This document shows positions 16,432 to 24,630 of a stretch of DNA of 64,000 nucleotides, piece by piece. Position 1 is the first letter of the stretch; each line of letters starts with the position of its first letter. This stretch comes from JBDSKH01 sp035556655 (GTDB taxonomy: Bacteria; Actinomycetota; Actinomycetes; Actinomycetales; Microbacteriaceae), in assembly GCA_035556655.1 (NCBI GenBank), contig DATMFW010000067.1:62001-126000 (forward strand), read 5' to 3'. The notes under the pieces were generated by a model. The model was not told where the DNA came from, did not search any database, and worked only from the letters and a program-made list of their open reading frames with translations. The translations under genes and the position numbers were made by a program.

Positions 16432-16437
16432 TAAGAT
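16432..16437 (+). promoter_or_regulatory. -10 hexamer TAAGAT for a leaderless regulator mRNA
   Basis: TAAGAT abuts the palindromic operator and precedes GTG 16445 by 7 bases, supporting that GTG over the in-frame ATG at 16436, which would overlap the hexamer. Confidence 0.55.
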
Positions 16438-16444
16438 GCATTTC

Positions 16445-17875
16445 GTGAACGATCTGGCGACCCTGGGACAGCGCATGCGGCATTACCGCACCGCCGCCGG
16501 CCTCACTCTCGACCAGCTCGGTGCCGCCGTCGGGGTCGCGGCGAGCCAGTTGTCGCTGATGGAGAACGGCAAGCGCGAGCCCCGGCTTTCGCTGCTCGGC
16601 AGCATCGCCGAGCACCTGCGGATCCCGGTCTCCGATCTGCTCGAACCGACCCCGCCGAGCGAGCGCGCCCGCCTGGAGATCGAACTGGACCGTGCACAGA
16701 CCAGCCCGGTCTACGCCGAGCTCGGGCTGCCGGTCATCCGCGCCGGCAAGGGCATGCCCGATGACACGCTGCGGGCGCTGGTCGGGCTGCACGAGGAACT
16801 CGCCCGCCGCTCACGGGAGGCCATCGCCACCCCGGAGGAGGCGCGGCGGGCCAACACCGAACTGCGCGCGATGATGCGCGAGCGCGACAACCACCTGCCC
16901 GAGATCGAGAAGCTCGCCGAAGAGCAGCTGAAGTCGGCCGGGCACGTCTCGGGCGCTCTCACCCACCGCGAGGTGCGCCAGATGGCGGAGCGGCTGGGCT
17001 TCGAGCTCGTGCATGTCAACGACCTGCCCCATTCGGCGCGCTCGGTCACCGATTTGGAGAACGGGCGCATCTACCTTCCGCCGGCCTCCATCCCGGGCGG
17101 GCACGGCCTCCGGTCGATGGCGTTGCAGGCGATCGCGCACCGCCTGCTCGAGCATGCCGCCCCGCGGAGCTACGCGGAGTTCCTCCACCAGCGGCTCGAG
17201 ATCAACTACTTCGCCTCGGCCTGCCTGATGCCGCTGACGGCGTCGGTGGAGTTCCTGCAGCAGGCCAAGGCCGACCGCAACATCGCCGTCGAGGACTTCC
17301 GGGATGCCTTCGGCACCACCCACGAGTCGGCCGCGTTGCGCTTCACCAACATCGCCACGCCCTACCTCGACATGACCTGGCACTTCCTGCGGGTCGGCGA
17401 CGACGGCGCCGTGTACAAGGCGTACGAGAACGACGGGCTGCGCCTGCCCGTGGATGTCACCGGCAGCACCGAGGGCGAGATCGTCTGCCGCAAATGGGCG
17501 GCCCGCCGTGCGTTCGACCGCACCAACCGGACCACCGAGTTCTACCAGTACACCGACACCCCGCAGGGCAGCTACTTCGAGGCCACCCAGATCGGAACGA
17601 GCGCCTCCGACGAGTTCTCGATCACCCTCGGGGTGCCGTTCGCCGACTCGAAGTGGTTCCGGGGGCGCGAGACCACCCGGCGCGAGCACTCACGCTGCCC
17701 CGACGCCTCGTGCTGCAAGCGCCCGCCGGCCGAACTGGCCGAGCACTGGCGGTCGCGGGCCTGGACGAGCGCCAAGGTGCACGCGCACATCTTCAGTCCG
17801 CTGCCCTCCGGAACCTTCCCCGGAGTCGACGACCGCGAGCTCTACGAGTTCCTGGAAACCCACGCCGGCAGTTGA
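16445..17875 (+). CDS. ramB: RamB/ScfR-type short-chain fatty acyl transcriptional regulator
   Basis: A 476-residue regulator with an N-terminal XRE helix-turn-helix (LGQRMRHYRTAAGLTLDQLG ... SQLSLMENGKREPRLSLLGSIAEHL), a middle ImmA/IrrE-like domain (AIAHRLLEHAAPRSYAEFL...) and a C-terminal DUF2083 domain with a cysteine cluster (CPDASCCKRPP) that may bind metal. RamB controls acetate and glyoxylate-shunt genes in Corynebacterium, and a divergent pckG fits regulation of gluconeogenesis from short acids. GTG 16445 is preferred because ATG 16436 lies inside the -10 region; the ATG would add three residues. The symbol follows family resemblance. Confidence 0.88.
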   Translation: MNDLATLGQRMRHYRTAAGLTLDQLGAAVGVAASQLSLMENGKREPRLSLLGSIAEHLRIPVSDLLEPTPPSERARLEIELDRAQTSPVYAELGLPVIRAGKGMPDDTLRALVGLHEELARRSREAIATPEEARRANTELRAMMRERDNHLPEIEKLAEEQLKSAGHVSGALTHREVRQMAERLGFELVHVNDLPHSARSVTDLENGRIYLPPASIPGGHGLRSMALQAIAHRLLEHAAPRSYAEFLHQRLEINYFASACLMPLTASVEFLQQAKADRNIAVEDFRDAFGTTHESAALRFTNIATPYLDMTWHFLRVGDDGAVYKAYENDGLRLPVDVTGSTEGEIVCRKWAARRAFDRTNRTTEFYQYTDTPQGSYFEATQIGTSASDEFSITLGVPFADSKWFRGRETTRREHSRCPDASCCKRPPAELAEHWRSRAWTSAKVHAHIFSPLPSGTFPGVDDRELYEFLETHAGS

Positions 17876-17878
17876 GTG

Positions 17879-17951
17879 TGCCCTCGACACGATTCGAACG
17901 TGCGACTTCTTCCTCCGGAGGGAAGCGCTCTATCCACTGAGCTACGAGGGC
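17879..17951 (-). tRNA. tRNA-Arg(CCG)
   Basis: The minus strand folds into a full cloverleaf: acceptor GCCCTCG/CGAGGGC, D-arm GCTC-AGTGGATA-GAGC, anticodon stem CTTCC/GGAAG around loop CTCCGGA (anticodon CCG, reading CGG), T-arm with TTCGAAT loop, and discriminator A. No CCA is encoded. It is 73 bases and begins 3 bases after the regulator stop codon, convergent with it. Confidence 0.95.
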
Positions 17952-17960
17952 GTGCTGACC

Positions 17961-17966
17961 TAGGTT
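17961..17966 (+). promoter_or_regulatory. -10 hexamer TAGGTT for a leaderless transglutaminase mRNA
   Basis: TAGGTT lies 6 bases before GTG 17973, without a Shine-Dalgarno between them. The divergent tRNA starts at 17951, so both promoters share this short region. Confidence 0.55.
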
Positions 17967-17972
17967 AGCAGC

Positions 17973-18776
17973 GTGACCGAGCGCCGCGATGTCCACGCCA
18001 CCATGACCCTGGATGCGGCGGAGGCGACCTCGTACATGCTCGCGGTCTCCGCGGCGGCCGGCGTGCCCCTCCTCCGGGAGGAGCTCACGGTCACGCTCGA
18101 CGGCGAGCCGGTTGCGGTGCGGGAGCTCCTCGAACCCGCCACCACGCGCCTGCAGTTGTTCCGGACGGGGCGCGGCCGGGTCGAGATCGACTACCGGGCG
18201 AGCGTGGAGGGCCGGGCAGCCCCGGCACCCGTCGCCCCACTGGAGGAGATCGTCTACCTGCGACCGAGCCGGTATGTCGAGTCCGATGCGCTGCAGCCGT
18301 TCGCCCGCGAGACCTTCGGCGGATCCTCCGGTGCCGACCTGGTACGCCGCGTCACGGCCTGGGTGCACGAGCGCTTGCGCTATGACGCCGGCGAGACCTC
18401 GCCGACCGGGGGAGCCGCGCAGACCCTCGAGGCCGGCGCGGGGGTCTGCCGCGATTTCGCCCACCTGACCGCGGCCCTGCTGCGGGCGCTCGACGTGCCG
18501 GCGCGGCTGGTCTCGGTGTACGCGCCGCAGTTGTCGCCGCCGGACTTCCACGCCGTCGTGGAGGTGCTCGTCGACGGACGCTGGGTGGTCGCGGACGCGA
18601 CCCGGCTGGCCCCGCGGCGGGGCATGATCCGGGTCGCGACGGGGCGGGACGCCGCGGATACGGCGTTCCTCACCAACACGCTCGCCGACATCCGGCTCAC
18701 CGCGTTGAGCGTGGAGGCGCTCGCGGACCCGGTGCTCGCCGAGGACGACCCGGACGAGCTCGTCGAACTCGGTTAG
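17973..18776 (+). CDS. Transglutaminase-like domain protein
   Basis: A 267-residue cytoplasmic protein of the transglutaminase-like superfamily. An N-terminal beta-sandwich (about 1-90, the Bact_transglu_N type) is followed by the papain-like core with the catalytic triad visible: Cys in GAGVCRDFAHL, His in PPDFHAVVEV and Asp in WVVADATR. Proteins with this architecture are thought to hydrolyse or cross-link peptides or amides; substrate unknown. It has no signal peptide. The 3' end overlaps the convergent lipoprotein gene by 4 bases. Confidence 0.9.
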   Translation: MTERRDVHATMTLDAAEATSYMLAVSAAAGVPLLREELTVTLDGEPVAVRELLEPATTRLQLFRTGRGRVEIDYRASVEGRAAPAPVAPLEEIVYLRPSRYVESDALQPFARETFGGSSGADLVRRVTAWVHERLRYDAGETSPTGGAAQTLEAGAGVCRDFAHLTAALLRALDVPARLVSVYAPQLSPPDFHAVVEVLVDGRWVVADATRLAPRRGMIRVATGRDAADTAFLTNTLADIRLTALSVEALADPVLAEDDPDELVELG

Positions 18777-19354
18777 GCGCCGAGCCCGGCGATCACCGAG
18801 TCGATGATCTCGGTGGCGTCCCCCGGCTCGAAGAACGCGACCGATTCGGCCACGATCCAGTACGGGCCCTGGAACACCTGGGCCGTTCCGACCCCGCCGC
18901 TGACGCCGAAGTACGCCTCGTCACCGTAGGTCGGAACCATCTCGCTGTCGGCGTAGGCGGCGTTCTTGAGGGCCGTCAGGCTCTCGTCGTCGAGCTGGGC
19001 CACCGAGACGTCGATGTTCTGCCCGTTGGTCTGGTTCTGCCACCGGCAGGCGACCCCCCGGTAGGTCAGGGCGCTCGCGGCCGCCGATCCGGCCGCGGGG
19101 GTGTAGCCGTCGACGGGCCCGAAGTTCGGGTTGTACACGTAGAGCGTGTCGGCGCTGACCAGCTCGGCGCAGGTGGCGTCGATCGCGGTGCCCACCGGCT
19201 GGTCGGTGGGTTCGGACGTGGGTTCGGCCGACGGCTCGCCGGTCGGGGCCGCGGTCGGCGGGGCCACCTCGTCGTCGGGGGTGCATCCGGTCAGGACCGC
19301 CAGCGCGAGCGCGGCGGCGACGACGGGCGGAAGGACGGAACCGAACCTGGGCAT
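18773..19354 (-). CDS. Predicted lipoprotein of unknown function
   Basis: A 193-residue lipoprotein: signal peptide with lipobox LTGC near residue 24, then a Pro/Thr/Glu low-complexity spacer to about residue 55, then a globular domain with cysteines in DATCAELV and VACRWQ. The layout parallels the lipoprotein at 549-1154. The same frame stays open far upstream, but that is shadow reading through argS; ATG 19354 starts the signal peptide. A GACAAT -10-like hexamer lies 6 bases upstream. It is divergent from argS. Confidence 0.85.
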   Translation of the reverse strand: MPRFGSVLPPVVAAALALAVLTGCTPDDEVAPPTAAPTGEPSAEPTSEPTDQPVGTAIDATCAELVSADTLYVYNPNFGPVDGYTPAAGSAAASALTYRGVACRWQNQTNGQNIDVSVAQLDDESLTALKNAAYADSEMVPTYGDEAYFGVSGGVGTAQVFQGPYWIVAESVAFFEPGDATEIIDSVIAGLGA

Positions 19355-19403
19355 GACTCCATTGTCACCCAGCCCGCCGGGAGTCGGCCGCCAGGCGCCC
19401 CGG

Positions 19404-19409
19404 TAGGAT
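19404..19409 (+). promoter_or_regulatory. -10 hexamer TAGGAT for leaderless argS mRNA
   Basis: TAGGAT lies 8 bases before GTG 19418 in a 63-base divergent gap and no Shine-Dalgarno is present. Confidence 0.55.
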
Positions 19410-19417
19410 CGACAGTC

Positions 19418-21088
19418 GTGAATCCCGCCGAACTCGCCGCCGTCCTGCTCGATGTGGTCAGGCAGACGGCGGACCGGCGCGGGGCGGATGCCGGGGACAT
19501 CACCCCCGAGGACGCCACCCTCGAGCGCCCCCGCAATCGCGACCACGGCGACTGGGCCTCGAACGTCGCCCTGAAGCTCGGCAAGCGCCTCGGCCTCGAC
19601 CCGCGGGCGTTCGCGAGCGAGCTCGCCGAGGCCCTCGGCGCGATCGACGGCATCGCCTCGGCCGAGGTCGCCGGTCCCGGCTTCCTGAACATCCGGCTGG
19701 ATGCCGCCGCCGCCGGTGCTCTCGCCCGCACGATCGTCGAGACCGGCGAGGCGTACGGGCGCGGGGTGCTCTACGACGGGGTGCGCATCAACGTCGAGTT
19801 CGTCTCGGCGAACCCCACCGGCCCGATCCACATCGGCGGCACGCGCTGGGCGGCGGTCGGCGATTCGCTGGCGCGGCTGTTCCAGGCGCAGGGCGGGCTG
19901 GTGACCCGCGAGTACTACTTCAACGACCACGGCACCCAGATCGACAGGTTCGCGCGCAGCCTGGTGGCCGCGCACCTCGGCGAACCCGCGCCAGAGGACG
20001 GCTACGGGGGGGCGTACATCCTCGAGATCGCGGCCCGCGTCGAGGCCGACTACCCGGGCGGGGCGGACGCGCTCGCGGCGCTGCCGCGCGAGGAGTTGCA
20101 GGAGGTCTTCCGAGAACTCGGGGTGACCCTGATGTTCGGCGAGATCAAGGCGAGCCTGCACGAGTTCGGCGTGGATTTCGACGTGTACACGCACGAGAAC
20201 TCGTTGCACGAATCCGGGGCCGCGGACCGCGCCCTCGAGCGCCTGCGCAGCCTCGGCCACGTCTTCGAGGCCGAAGGCGCCACCTGGCTGCGCACCACCG
20301 ACTTCGGCGACGACAAGGACCGCGTCGTCATCAAGTCCGACGGCGAGCCGGCCTACATCTCCGGAGACCTCGCCTACTACCTCGACAAGCGCGAGCGCGG
20401 ATTCGAGCGCAACCTCATCCTGCTCGGAGCCGACCACCACGGCTACGTGAAGCGGCTGATGGCGATGACGGCGGCGTTCGGCGACGTGCCGTACGTCAAC
20501 CTCGAGATCCTCATCGGCCAGCAGGTGAACCTGGTACGCGACGGCGAGCCGATGCGCATGTCCAAGCGCGCCGGCACCGTCGTGACGCTGGAGGACCTGG
20601 TGGATGCCGTGGGCGTCGATGCCGCGCGCTACGCGCTGGTGCGCAGCAGTGTCGACTCCTCGATCGACATCGACCTCGACCTGCTGAGCAAGCAGAGCAA
20701 CGACAACCCGGTGTTCTACGTGCAGTACGCCCACGCCCGCACCCGCGCCGTGGCGCGCAACGCCGAGGCGTCGGGGGTCGACAGGTCGGTGTTCGAGGCG
20801 GCGACGCTCGAGCACGAGACCGAGAGCGTGCTGCTCGGGGTGCTCGCCGAGCTCCCGCGCATCCTGTTGCAGGCCGCCGACCTGCGCGAGCCGCATCGCG
20901 TCGCGCGCTACCTCGAGGACCTGGCCGGGGCGTACCACCGCTGGTACGACGCCTGCCGCGTGATCCCGCTCGGCGACGGCGCCGTCGAGGACGTCCATCG
21001 CACCCGCCTGTGGCTCAACGACGCGACCGGTCAGGTGCTGCGGATCGGTCTCGGTGTACTCGGGGTGTCTGCACCCGACAAGATGTAA
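19418..21088 (+). CDS. argS: Arginyl-tRNA synthetase
   Basis: A 556-residue class I aminoacyl-tRNA synthetase that charges tRNA-Arg. The N-terminal additional domain (Add1) covers about 1-115, the HIGH-type motif is PTGPIHIGG near residue 130, the KMSKS region is MRMSKRAGTV near 385, and the C-terminal DALR anticodon-binding domain includes YVQYAHARTRAV and ends at LGVSAPDKM. Length is normal. Start GTG agrees with the leaderless promoter. It opens the argS - DUF2993 - LOG - lysA series. Confidence 0.97.
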   Translation: MNPAELAAVLLDVVRQTADRRGADAGDITPEDATLERPRNRDHGDWASNVALKLGKRLGLDPRAFASELAEALGAIDGIASAEVAGPGFLNIRLDAAAAGALARTIVETGEAYGRGVLYDGVRINVEFVSANPTGPIHIGGTRWAAVGDSLARLFQAQGGLVTREYYFNDHGTQIDRFARSLVAAHLGEPAPEDGYGGAYILEIAARVEADYPGGADALAALPREELQEVFRELGVTLMFGEIKASLHEFGVDFDVYTHENSLHESGAADRALERLRSLGHVFEAEGATWLRTTDFGDDKDRVVIKSDGEPAYISGDLAYYLDKRERGFERNLILLGADHHGYVKRLMAMTAAFGDVPYVNLEILIGQQVNLVRDGEPMRMSKRAGTVVTLEDLVDAVGVDAARYALVRSSVDSSIDIDLDLLSKQSNDNPVFYVQYAHARTRAVARNAEASGVDRSVFEAATLEHETESVLLGVLAELPRILLQAADLREPHRVARYLEDLAGAYHRWYDACRVIPLGDGAVEDVHRTRLWLNDATGQVLRIGLGVLGVSAPDKM

Positions 21089-21093
21089 CCACC

Positions 21094-22167
21094 ATGAGCG
21101 ACGACACGACCCCGAAGAAGCCCGCCCCGAAGAAGCCGGCGGCGAAGCCCGCCGCGAAGAAGCCCGCCGCGAAGAAGCCCGCTGCGGAGAAGCCCGCTGC
21201 GGCGAAGGCCCCGGCCGGCAAGCCCGCAGCGAAGAAGCCGGCCGCCGCCGAGACCAAGCCCGTTCCGAAGGTCGCCGCGCCGTCGAGCGCGGATGCGGCC
21301 GCGACCGAGGTGATCGCGCCCGCGGAGCCGGCCGTCGCATCCGCCGAGACCGCGACCACGCCGGAACCGGAGGTCGTCGTCGTCGACGCGCCGAAGAAGA
21401 AGCGCAAGCGCTGGCCGTTCGTCGTCGGTGGTGTCGTGCTGCTGCTGGTGATCCTCGGCATCGTCGGGTTCTTCGTCGCCGACAACTACGCCAAGAACTA
21501 CGCCACCGGCTACATCAAGCAGCGCATCGTCGCGGTGCTCGGGCTGCCCGAGGACGCGCCGGTCGACGTGAAGATCGGCGGCGGATCGGTTCTGCTGCAG
21601 GCGCTCGCCGGCAAGCTCGAGTCGGTCGATGTCGCCGCCGACGACGTCACCTTCGGCACCCTCAGCGGCTCGGCCCGGCTCCACGCCGCCGGCGTACCGC
21701 TGGACGAGACGGCAGCCACCCAGACGCTCGAGGTGACCTTCACGCTGCCGGAGGACCAGGTCGTCGCCGCCATGTCGAGCGACGTCAGCGGCTTCGAGCT
21801 CGAGTCGGTCGTCCTCGAGGAGCCCGAGATCGTGGTCAGCACGACCCTCGACCTGTTCTTCTTCCAGCTGCCGGTCTCGCTCGGCCTGGTGCCGACCGCC
21901 GACGAGGGGCTGATCGTGCTCACGCCCGAGAACGTGACCCTGGCCGACAAGGACTACACCGCGGACGAGTTGCGCGAGCAGCTCGGCGAGCTCGCCGGCC
22001 CGCTGCTGGCCGAGCAGCGGATGTGCGTGAAGGATGCCCTCCCGGTCGCCCTCACCATCGTCGATGTCGACGTCGTGAAGAGCGATCTCGTGCTGAAGAT
22101 CGACGGCGACGGGGCGGTCCTCGGCGGCGAGGAGATGGCGACCCTCGGAACCTGCGCGGTGGGGTGA
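21094..22167 (+). CDS. DUF2993 (LmeA-type) membrane-anchored protein with Lys/Pro/Ala-rich tail
   Basis: A 357-residue protein in three parts: a cytoplasmic N-tail (about 1-60) built of KKPAAK-like repeats resembling histone H1 C-tails, an acidic/Ala-rich stretch and a KKKRKR stop-transfer cluster; one membrane helix at about 107-129; and an extracytoplasmic DUF2993 domain. DUF2993 proteins such as mycobacterial LmeA bind phospholipids and help lipoglycan elongation, so a role in envelope lipid handling is plausible. ATG 21094 lies 5 bases after argS; it has no obvious ribosome-binding site, suggesting coupling to argS. Confidence 0.85.
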   Translation: MSDDTTPKKPAPKKPAAKPAAKKPAAKKPAAEKPAAAKAPAGKPAAKKPAAAETKPVPKVAAPSSADAAATEVIAPAEPAVASAETATTPEPEVVVVDAPKKKRKRWPFVVGGVVLLLVILGIVGFFVADNYAKNYATGYIKQRIVAVLGLPEDAPVDVKIGGGSVLLQALAGKLESVDVAADDVTFGTLSGSARLHAAGVPLDETAATQTLEVTFTLPEDQVVAAMSSDVSGFELESVVLEEPEIVVSTTLDLFFFQLPVSLGLVPTADEGLIVLTPENVTLADKDYTADELREQLGELAGPLLAEQRMCVKDALPVALTIVDVDVVKSDLVLKIDGDGAVLGGEEMATLGTCAVG

Positions 22168-23150
22168 GCCGGGTCCCGTTCGATGCCGGCCGGCGTGAGG
22201 TGTACACGCCGGACGAGTTGTTCGCCGGCTTCGATCCGTCGCGTCCGGCGAGCTACGGCGACACCGCCGACTTCGCCGCCTTCCGCTGGTACGTCGCAAC
22301 CGGGCGCGGCACCCCGATGGATGCCGACGAGGCGGTGCAGCGCGCCGTCCACGATGCGCATGTGACCTTCGATCTCGGGGCGATCATCGCCCGGCGCCGG
22401 GTCGTCGGTGTGATGGGCGGTCACCGGATGCCGCGCGACTCGGAGGACTACCTGCGCGTGGCCGTGCTCGCCCGCGACCTCGCCCGGCGGGGGATGCTGG
22501 TCTGCTCGGGCGGAGGGCCGGGGGCCATGGAGGCCGCGCATCTGGGCGCGAGCCTGGCATCGCATCCGGATGACGAGCTGACCGCGGTGACGGCGCGGCT
22601 CGCCGCGACACCGCGCATGCCCGACCTGCACGGCATCCTCGCCGCCGACGGGACCCCCGACGAGGCGCTCGTCGCCGCGACGGGGGAGTGGTTCGCGCCC
22701 GCCTGGATCGAGAGCCGGCGCATCGCCGAGCCGGGTGCCACGCTGTCGATCCCCACCTGGCACTACGGCCACGAGCCGACGAGCCCGTTCGCCACCCGCA
22801 TCGCGAAGCTGTTCCAGAACTCGGTGCGCGAGGACGGCCTCATCACCATCGCCCGGCAGGGGCTGGTCTTCACCCGCGGCAGCGCCGGAACACTGCAGGA
22901 GGTGTTCCAGGACGCCCAGCAGAACTTCTACGCCCAGCACCCCGACTTCTTCAGCCCGATGGTGTTCCTCGACCGCGACTACTGGACCCGCGTGCTGCCG
23001 GTCGGGCCGCTGCTGGAGGCGCTGTTCGCCACCGCTCCGGCCGGGGTGCAGCACACCGCCGAGCGCCTGCTGCTGGTGACCGACCACATCGCCGAGGCCG
23101 CCGACCACCTCGACCGGTTCGCGGGTACCCCGTCGCGCCTCGAGCACTGA
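22164..23150 (+). CDS. LOG family (lysine decarboxylase-like Rossmann) protein
   Basis: A 328-residue Rossmann-like protein with GVMGGHRMPRDSEDY, CSGGGPGAMEAAH and, near the end, FTRGSAGTLQEVFQDAQQN. The last is a variant of the PGGxGTxxE motif of LOG phosphoribohydrolases, reading GSAGTLQE. LOG enzymes release cytokinin-like bases or cleave AMP to adenine, but this longer divergent branch is not characterised. GTG 22164 overlaps the upstream TGA by 4 bases, so it is coupled to the DUF2993 gene. Confidence 0.82.
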   Translation: MSRVPFDAGRREVYTPDELFAGFDPSRPASYGDTADFAAFRWYVATGRGTPMDADEAVQRAVHDAHVTFDLGAIIARRRVVGVMGGHRMPRDSEDYLRVAVLARDLARRGMLVCSGGGPGAMEAAHLGASLASHPDDELTAVTARLAATPRMPDLHGILAADGTPDEALVAATGEWFAPAWIESRRIAEPGATLSIPTWHYGHEPTSPFATRIAKLFQNSVREDGLITIARQGLVFTRGSAGTLQEVFQDAQQNFYAQHPDFFSPMVFLDRDYWTRVLPVGPLLEALFATAPAGVQHTAERLLLVTDHIAEAADHLDRFAGTPSRLEH

Positions 23151-23167
23151 CCCCCGCCGGGAACCGC

Positions 23168-23241
23168 TAAACTGACCGCGGCTTCAGGGACCAAGCCGGG
23201 TTCGCTCGCCTCACTGTTCGTTTCATCTCCGTGAGGTCGAC
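23168..23241 (+). promoter_or_regulatory. lysA promoter and structured leader
   Basis: TAAACT at 23168-23173 is a -10 candidate. The predicted leader then contains a 6-bp hairpin (CGGCTT 23179-23184 with AAGCCG 23193-23198) and a second stem in which CCTCAC (23209-23214) pairs with GTGAGG (23231-23236), covering the GAGGT ribosome-binding site just before ATG 23242. No T-box or L-box consensus is recognisable, so a regulatory role is only a possibility. Confidence 0.4.
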
Positions 23242-24630
23242 ATGTCCGCGAACCCTCTCGCACCCGACTGGCTGGTTCCGCCAGAGGATCCCAACGCGCT
23301 CGCCGCGGGGGTCTGGCCGGCGAACGCGGCCCGCGCCGCATCCGGGGCCCTCAGCATCGCCGGGGCCGACGTGCGCGACCTGGCGCGCGAGTTCGGCACG
23401 CCGCTCTACGTCGTCGACGAGGACGACGTGCGTTCCCGCGCCCGCCGCATCCGCACGGCCTTCGCCGAGGCGTTCGGCGCCCCGGTGGCCGTGTACTACG
23501 CGGGCAAGGCGTTCCTCAGCACCGAGATCGCGCGCTGGGTCACGGCCGAGGGCCTGAACCTCGACGTCTGCAGCGGGGGAGAGCTGGCCGTCGCCGTCGC
23601 GGCCGGCGTCGACCCCGCGCGTCTGGGCATGCACGGCAACAACAAGAGCCACGCCGAGATCGACCGTTGCGTCGAACTGGGCGTGGGCGCGATCGTCCTC
23701 GACAGCGTCGTCGAGGTCGATCGTGTCGCCGAGGCCGCCCGCCGGCACGGCACCGTGCAGGAGGTGCGGCTGCGCATCAACTCCGGCGTGCACGCCAGCA
23801 CCCACGAGTACCTCGCCACCGCGCGCGAAGACCAGAAGTTCGGCATCCCGCTCAGCGAGGCGGGGGATGCGGTGGCCGCGATCCGCGCGCACGACACGTT
23901 GCGCTTCCGCGGCCTGCACTCCCACATCGGGTCGCAGATCTTCGGCGCCGACGGGTTCGCCGAGGCCGCACGGCGCCTGCTCGCGCTGCACGCCGAGCTG
24001 CTCGCCGGCGGCGAGATCCCCGAACTGAACCTCGGCGGCGGGTTCGGCATCGCCTACACCGCTGCCGACGAGGTCACCCCGATCGAGGAGACCGCCCGCG
24101 CACTCGCCGCCGTCGTGACCGCCGAGTGCGCCCGGCTCGGCATCCCGGTGCCGGCGATCGCGATCGAACCCGGCCGCGCGGTGATCGGGCCCTCGACGAT
24201 CACCCTGTACGAGGTCGGCACCACCAAGCCGGTCGCGGTCTCCACAGGCTCGACCACCGCGGAGCGTCTCTACGTCAGCGTCGACGGCGGCATGAGCGAC
24301 AACCTGCGGCCCGCGCTGTACGCCGTCGACTACACGGTGCGCCTCGCCGCCCGGACCTCCGATGCCGCCCCCGCCCTGGTGCGCATCGCCGGCAAGCACT
24401 GCGAGTCGGGCGACATCGTGGTGCGCGCCGACTACCTGCCCTCCGATGTGGCCCCCGGCGACCTGGTCGCCGTCGCCGCCACCGGTGCCTACTGCTGGTC
24501 GCTGGCCAGCAACTACAACTATCTCGGCCGCCCGGCCGTCGTCGCGGTGCGCGACGGGAAGGCGCGCGTGATCGTGCGCCGCGAGACCGAGGCCGATCTG
24601 CTCGCCCGAGACACAGGAGTCACCCCGTGA
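23242..24630 (+). CDS. lysA: Diaminopimelate decarboxylase
   Basis: A 462-residue PLP-dependent group IV decarboxylase, converting meso-diaminopimelate to lysine. The Schiff-base lysine is in VYYAGKAF, the PLP phosphate-binding stretch is LNLGGGFGI, EPGRAVIGPS binds substrate, and the dimer-interface cysteine is in CESGDIV. Fold III barrel (about 45-300) and C-terminal beta domain are complete. It overlaps hom by 4 bases, which places lysine and threonine synthesis in one transcript, as in mycobacteria. Confidence 0.97.
   Translation: MSANPLAPDWLVPPEDPNALAAGVWPANAARAASGALSIAGADVRDLAREFGTPLYVVDEDDVRSRARRIRTAFAEAFGAPVAVYYAGKAFLSTEIARWVTAEGLNLDVCSGGELAVAVAAGVDPARLGMHGNNKSHAEIDRCVELGVGAIVLDSVVEVDRVAEAARRHGTVQEVRLRINSGVHASTHEYLATAREDQKFGIPLSEAGDAVAAIRAHDTLRFRGLHSHIGSQIFGADGFAEAARRLLALHAELLAGGEIPELNLGGGFGIAYTAADEVTPIEETARALAAVVTAECARLGIPVPAIAIEPGRAVIGPSTITLYEVGTTKPVAVSTGSTTAERLYVSVDGGMSDNLRPALYAVDYTVRLAARTSDAAPALVRIAGKHCESGDIVVRADYLPSDVAPGDLVAVAATGAYCWSLASNYNYLGRPAVVAVRDGKARVIVRRETEADLLARDTGVTP

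Noticed and set aside
18773..21340. An 855-codon open frame on the minus strand spanning argS
   Set aside because: It is a high-GC shadow: only the last 193 codons encode a sensible signal peptide and lipoprotein, while the rest mirrors argS with low-complexity Arg/Val/Glu text.
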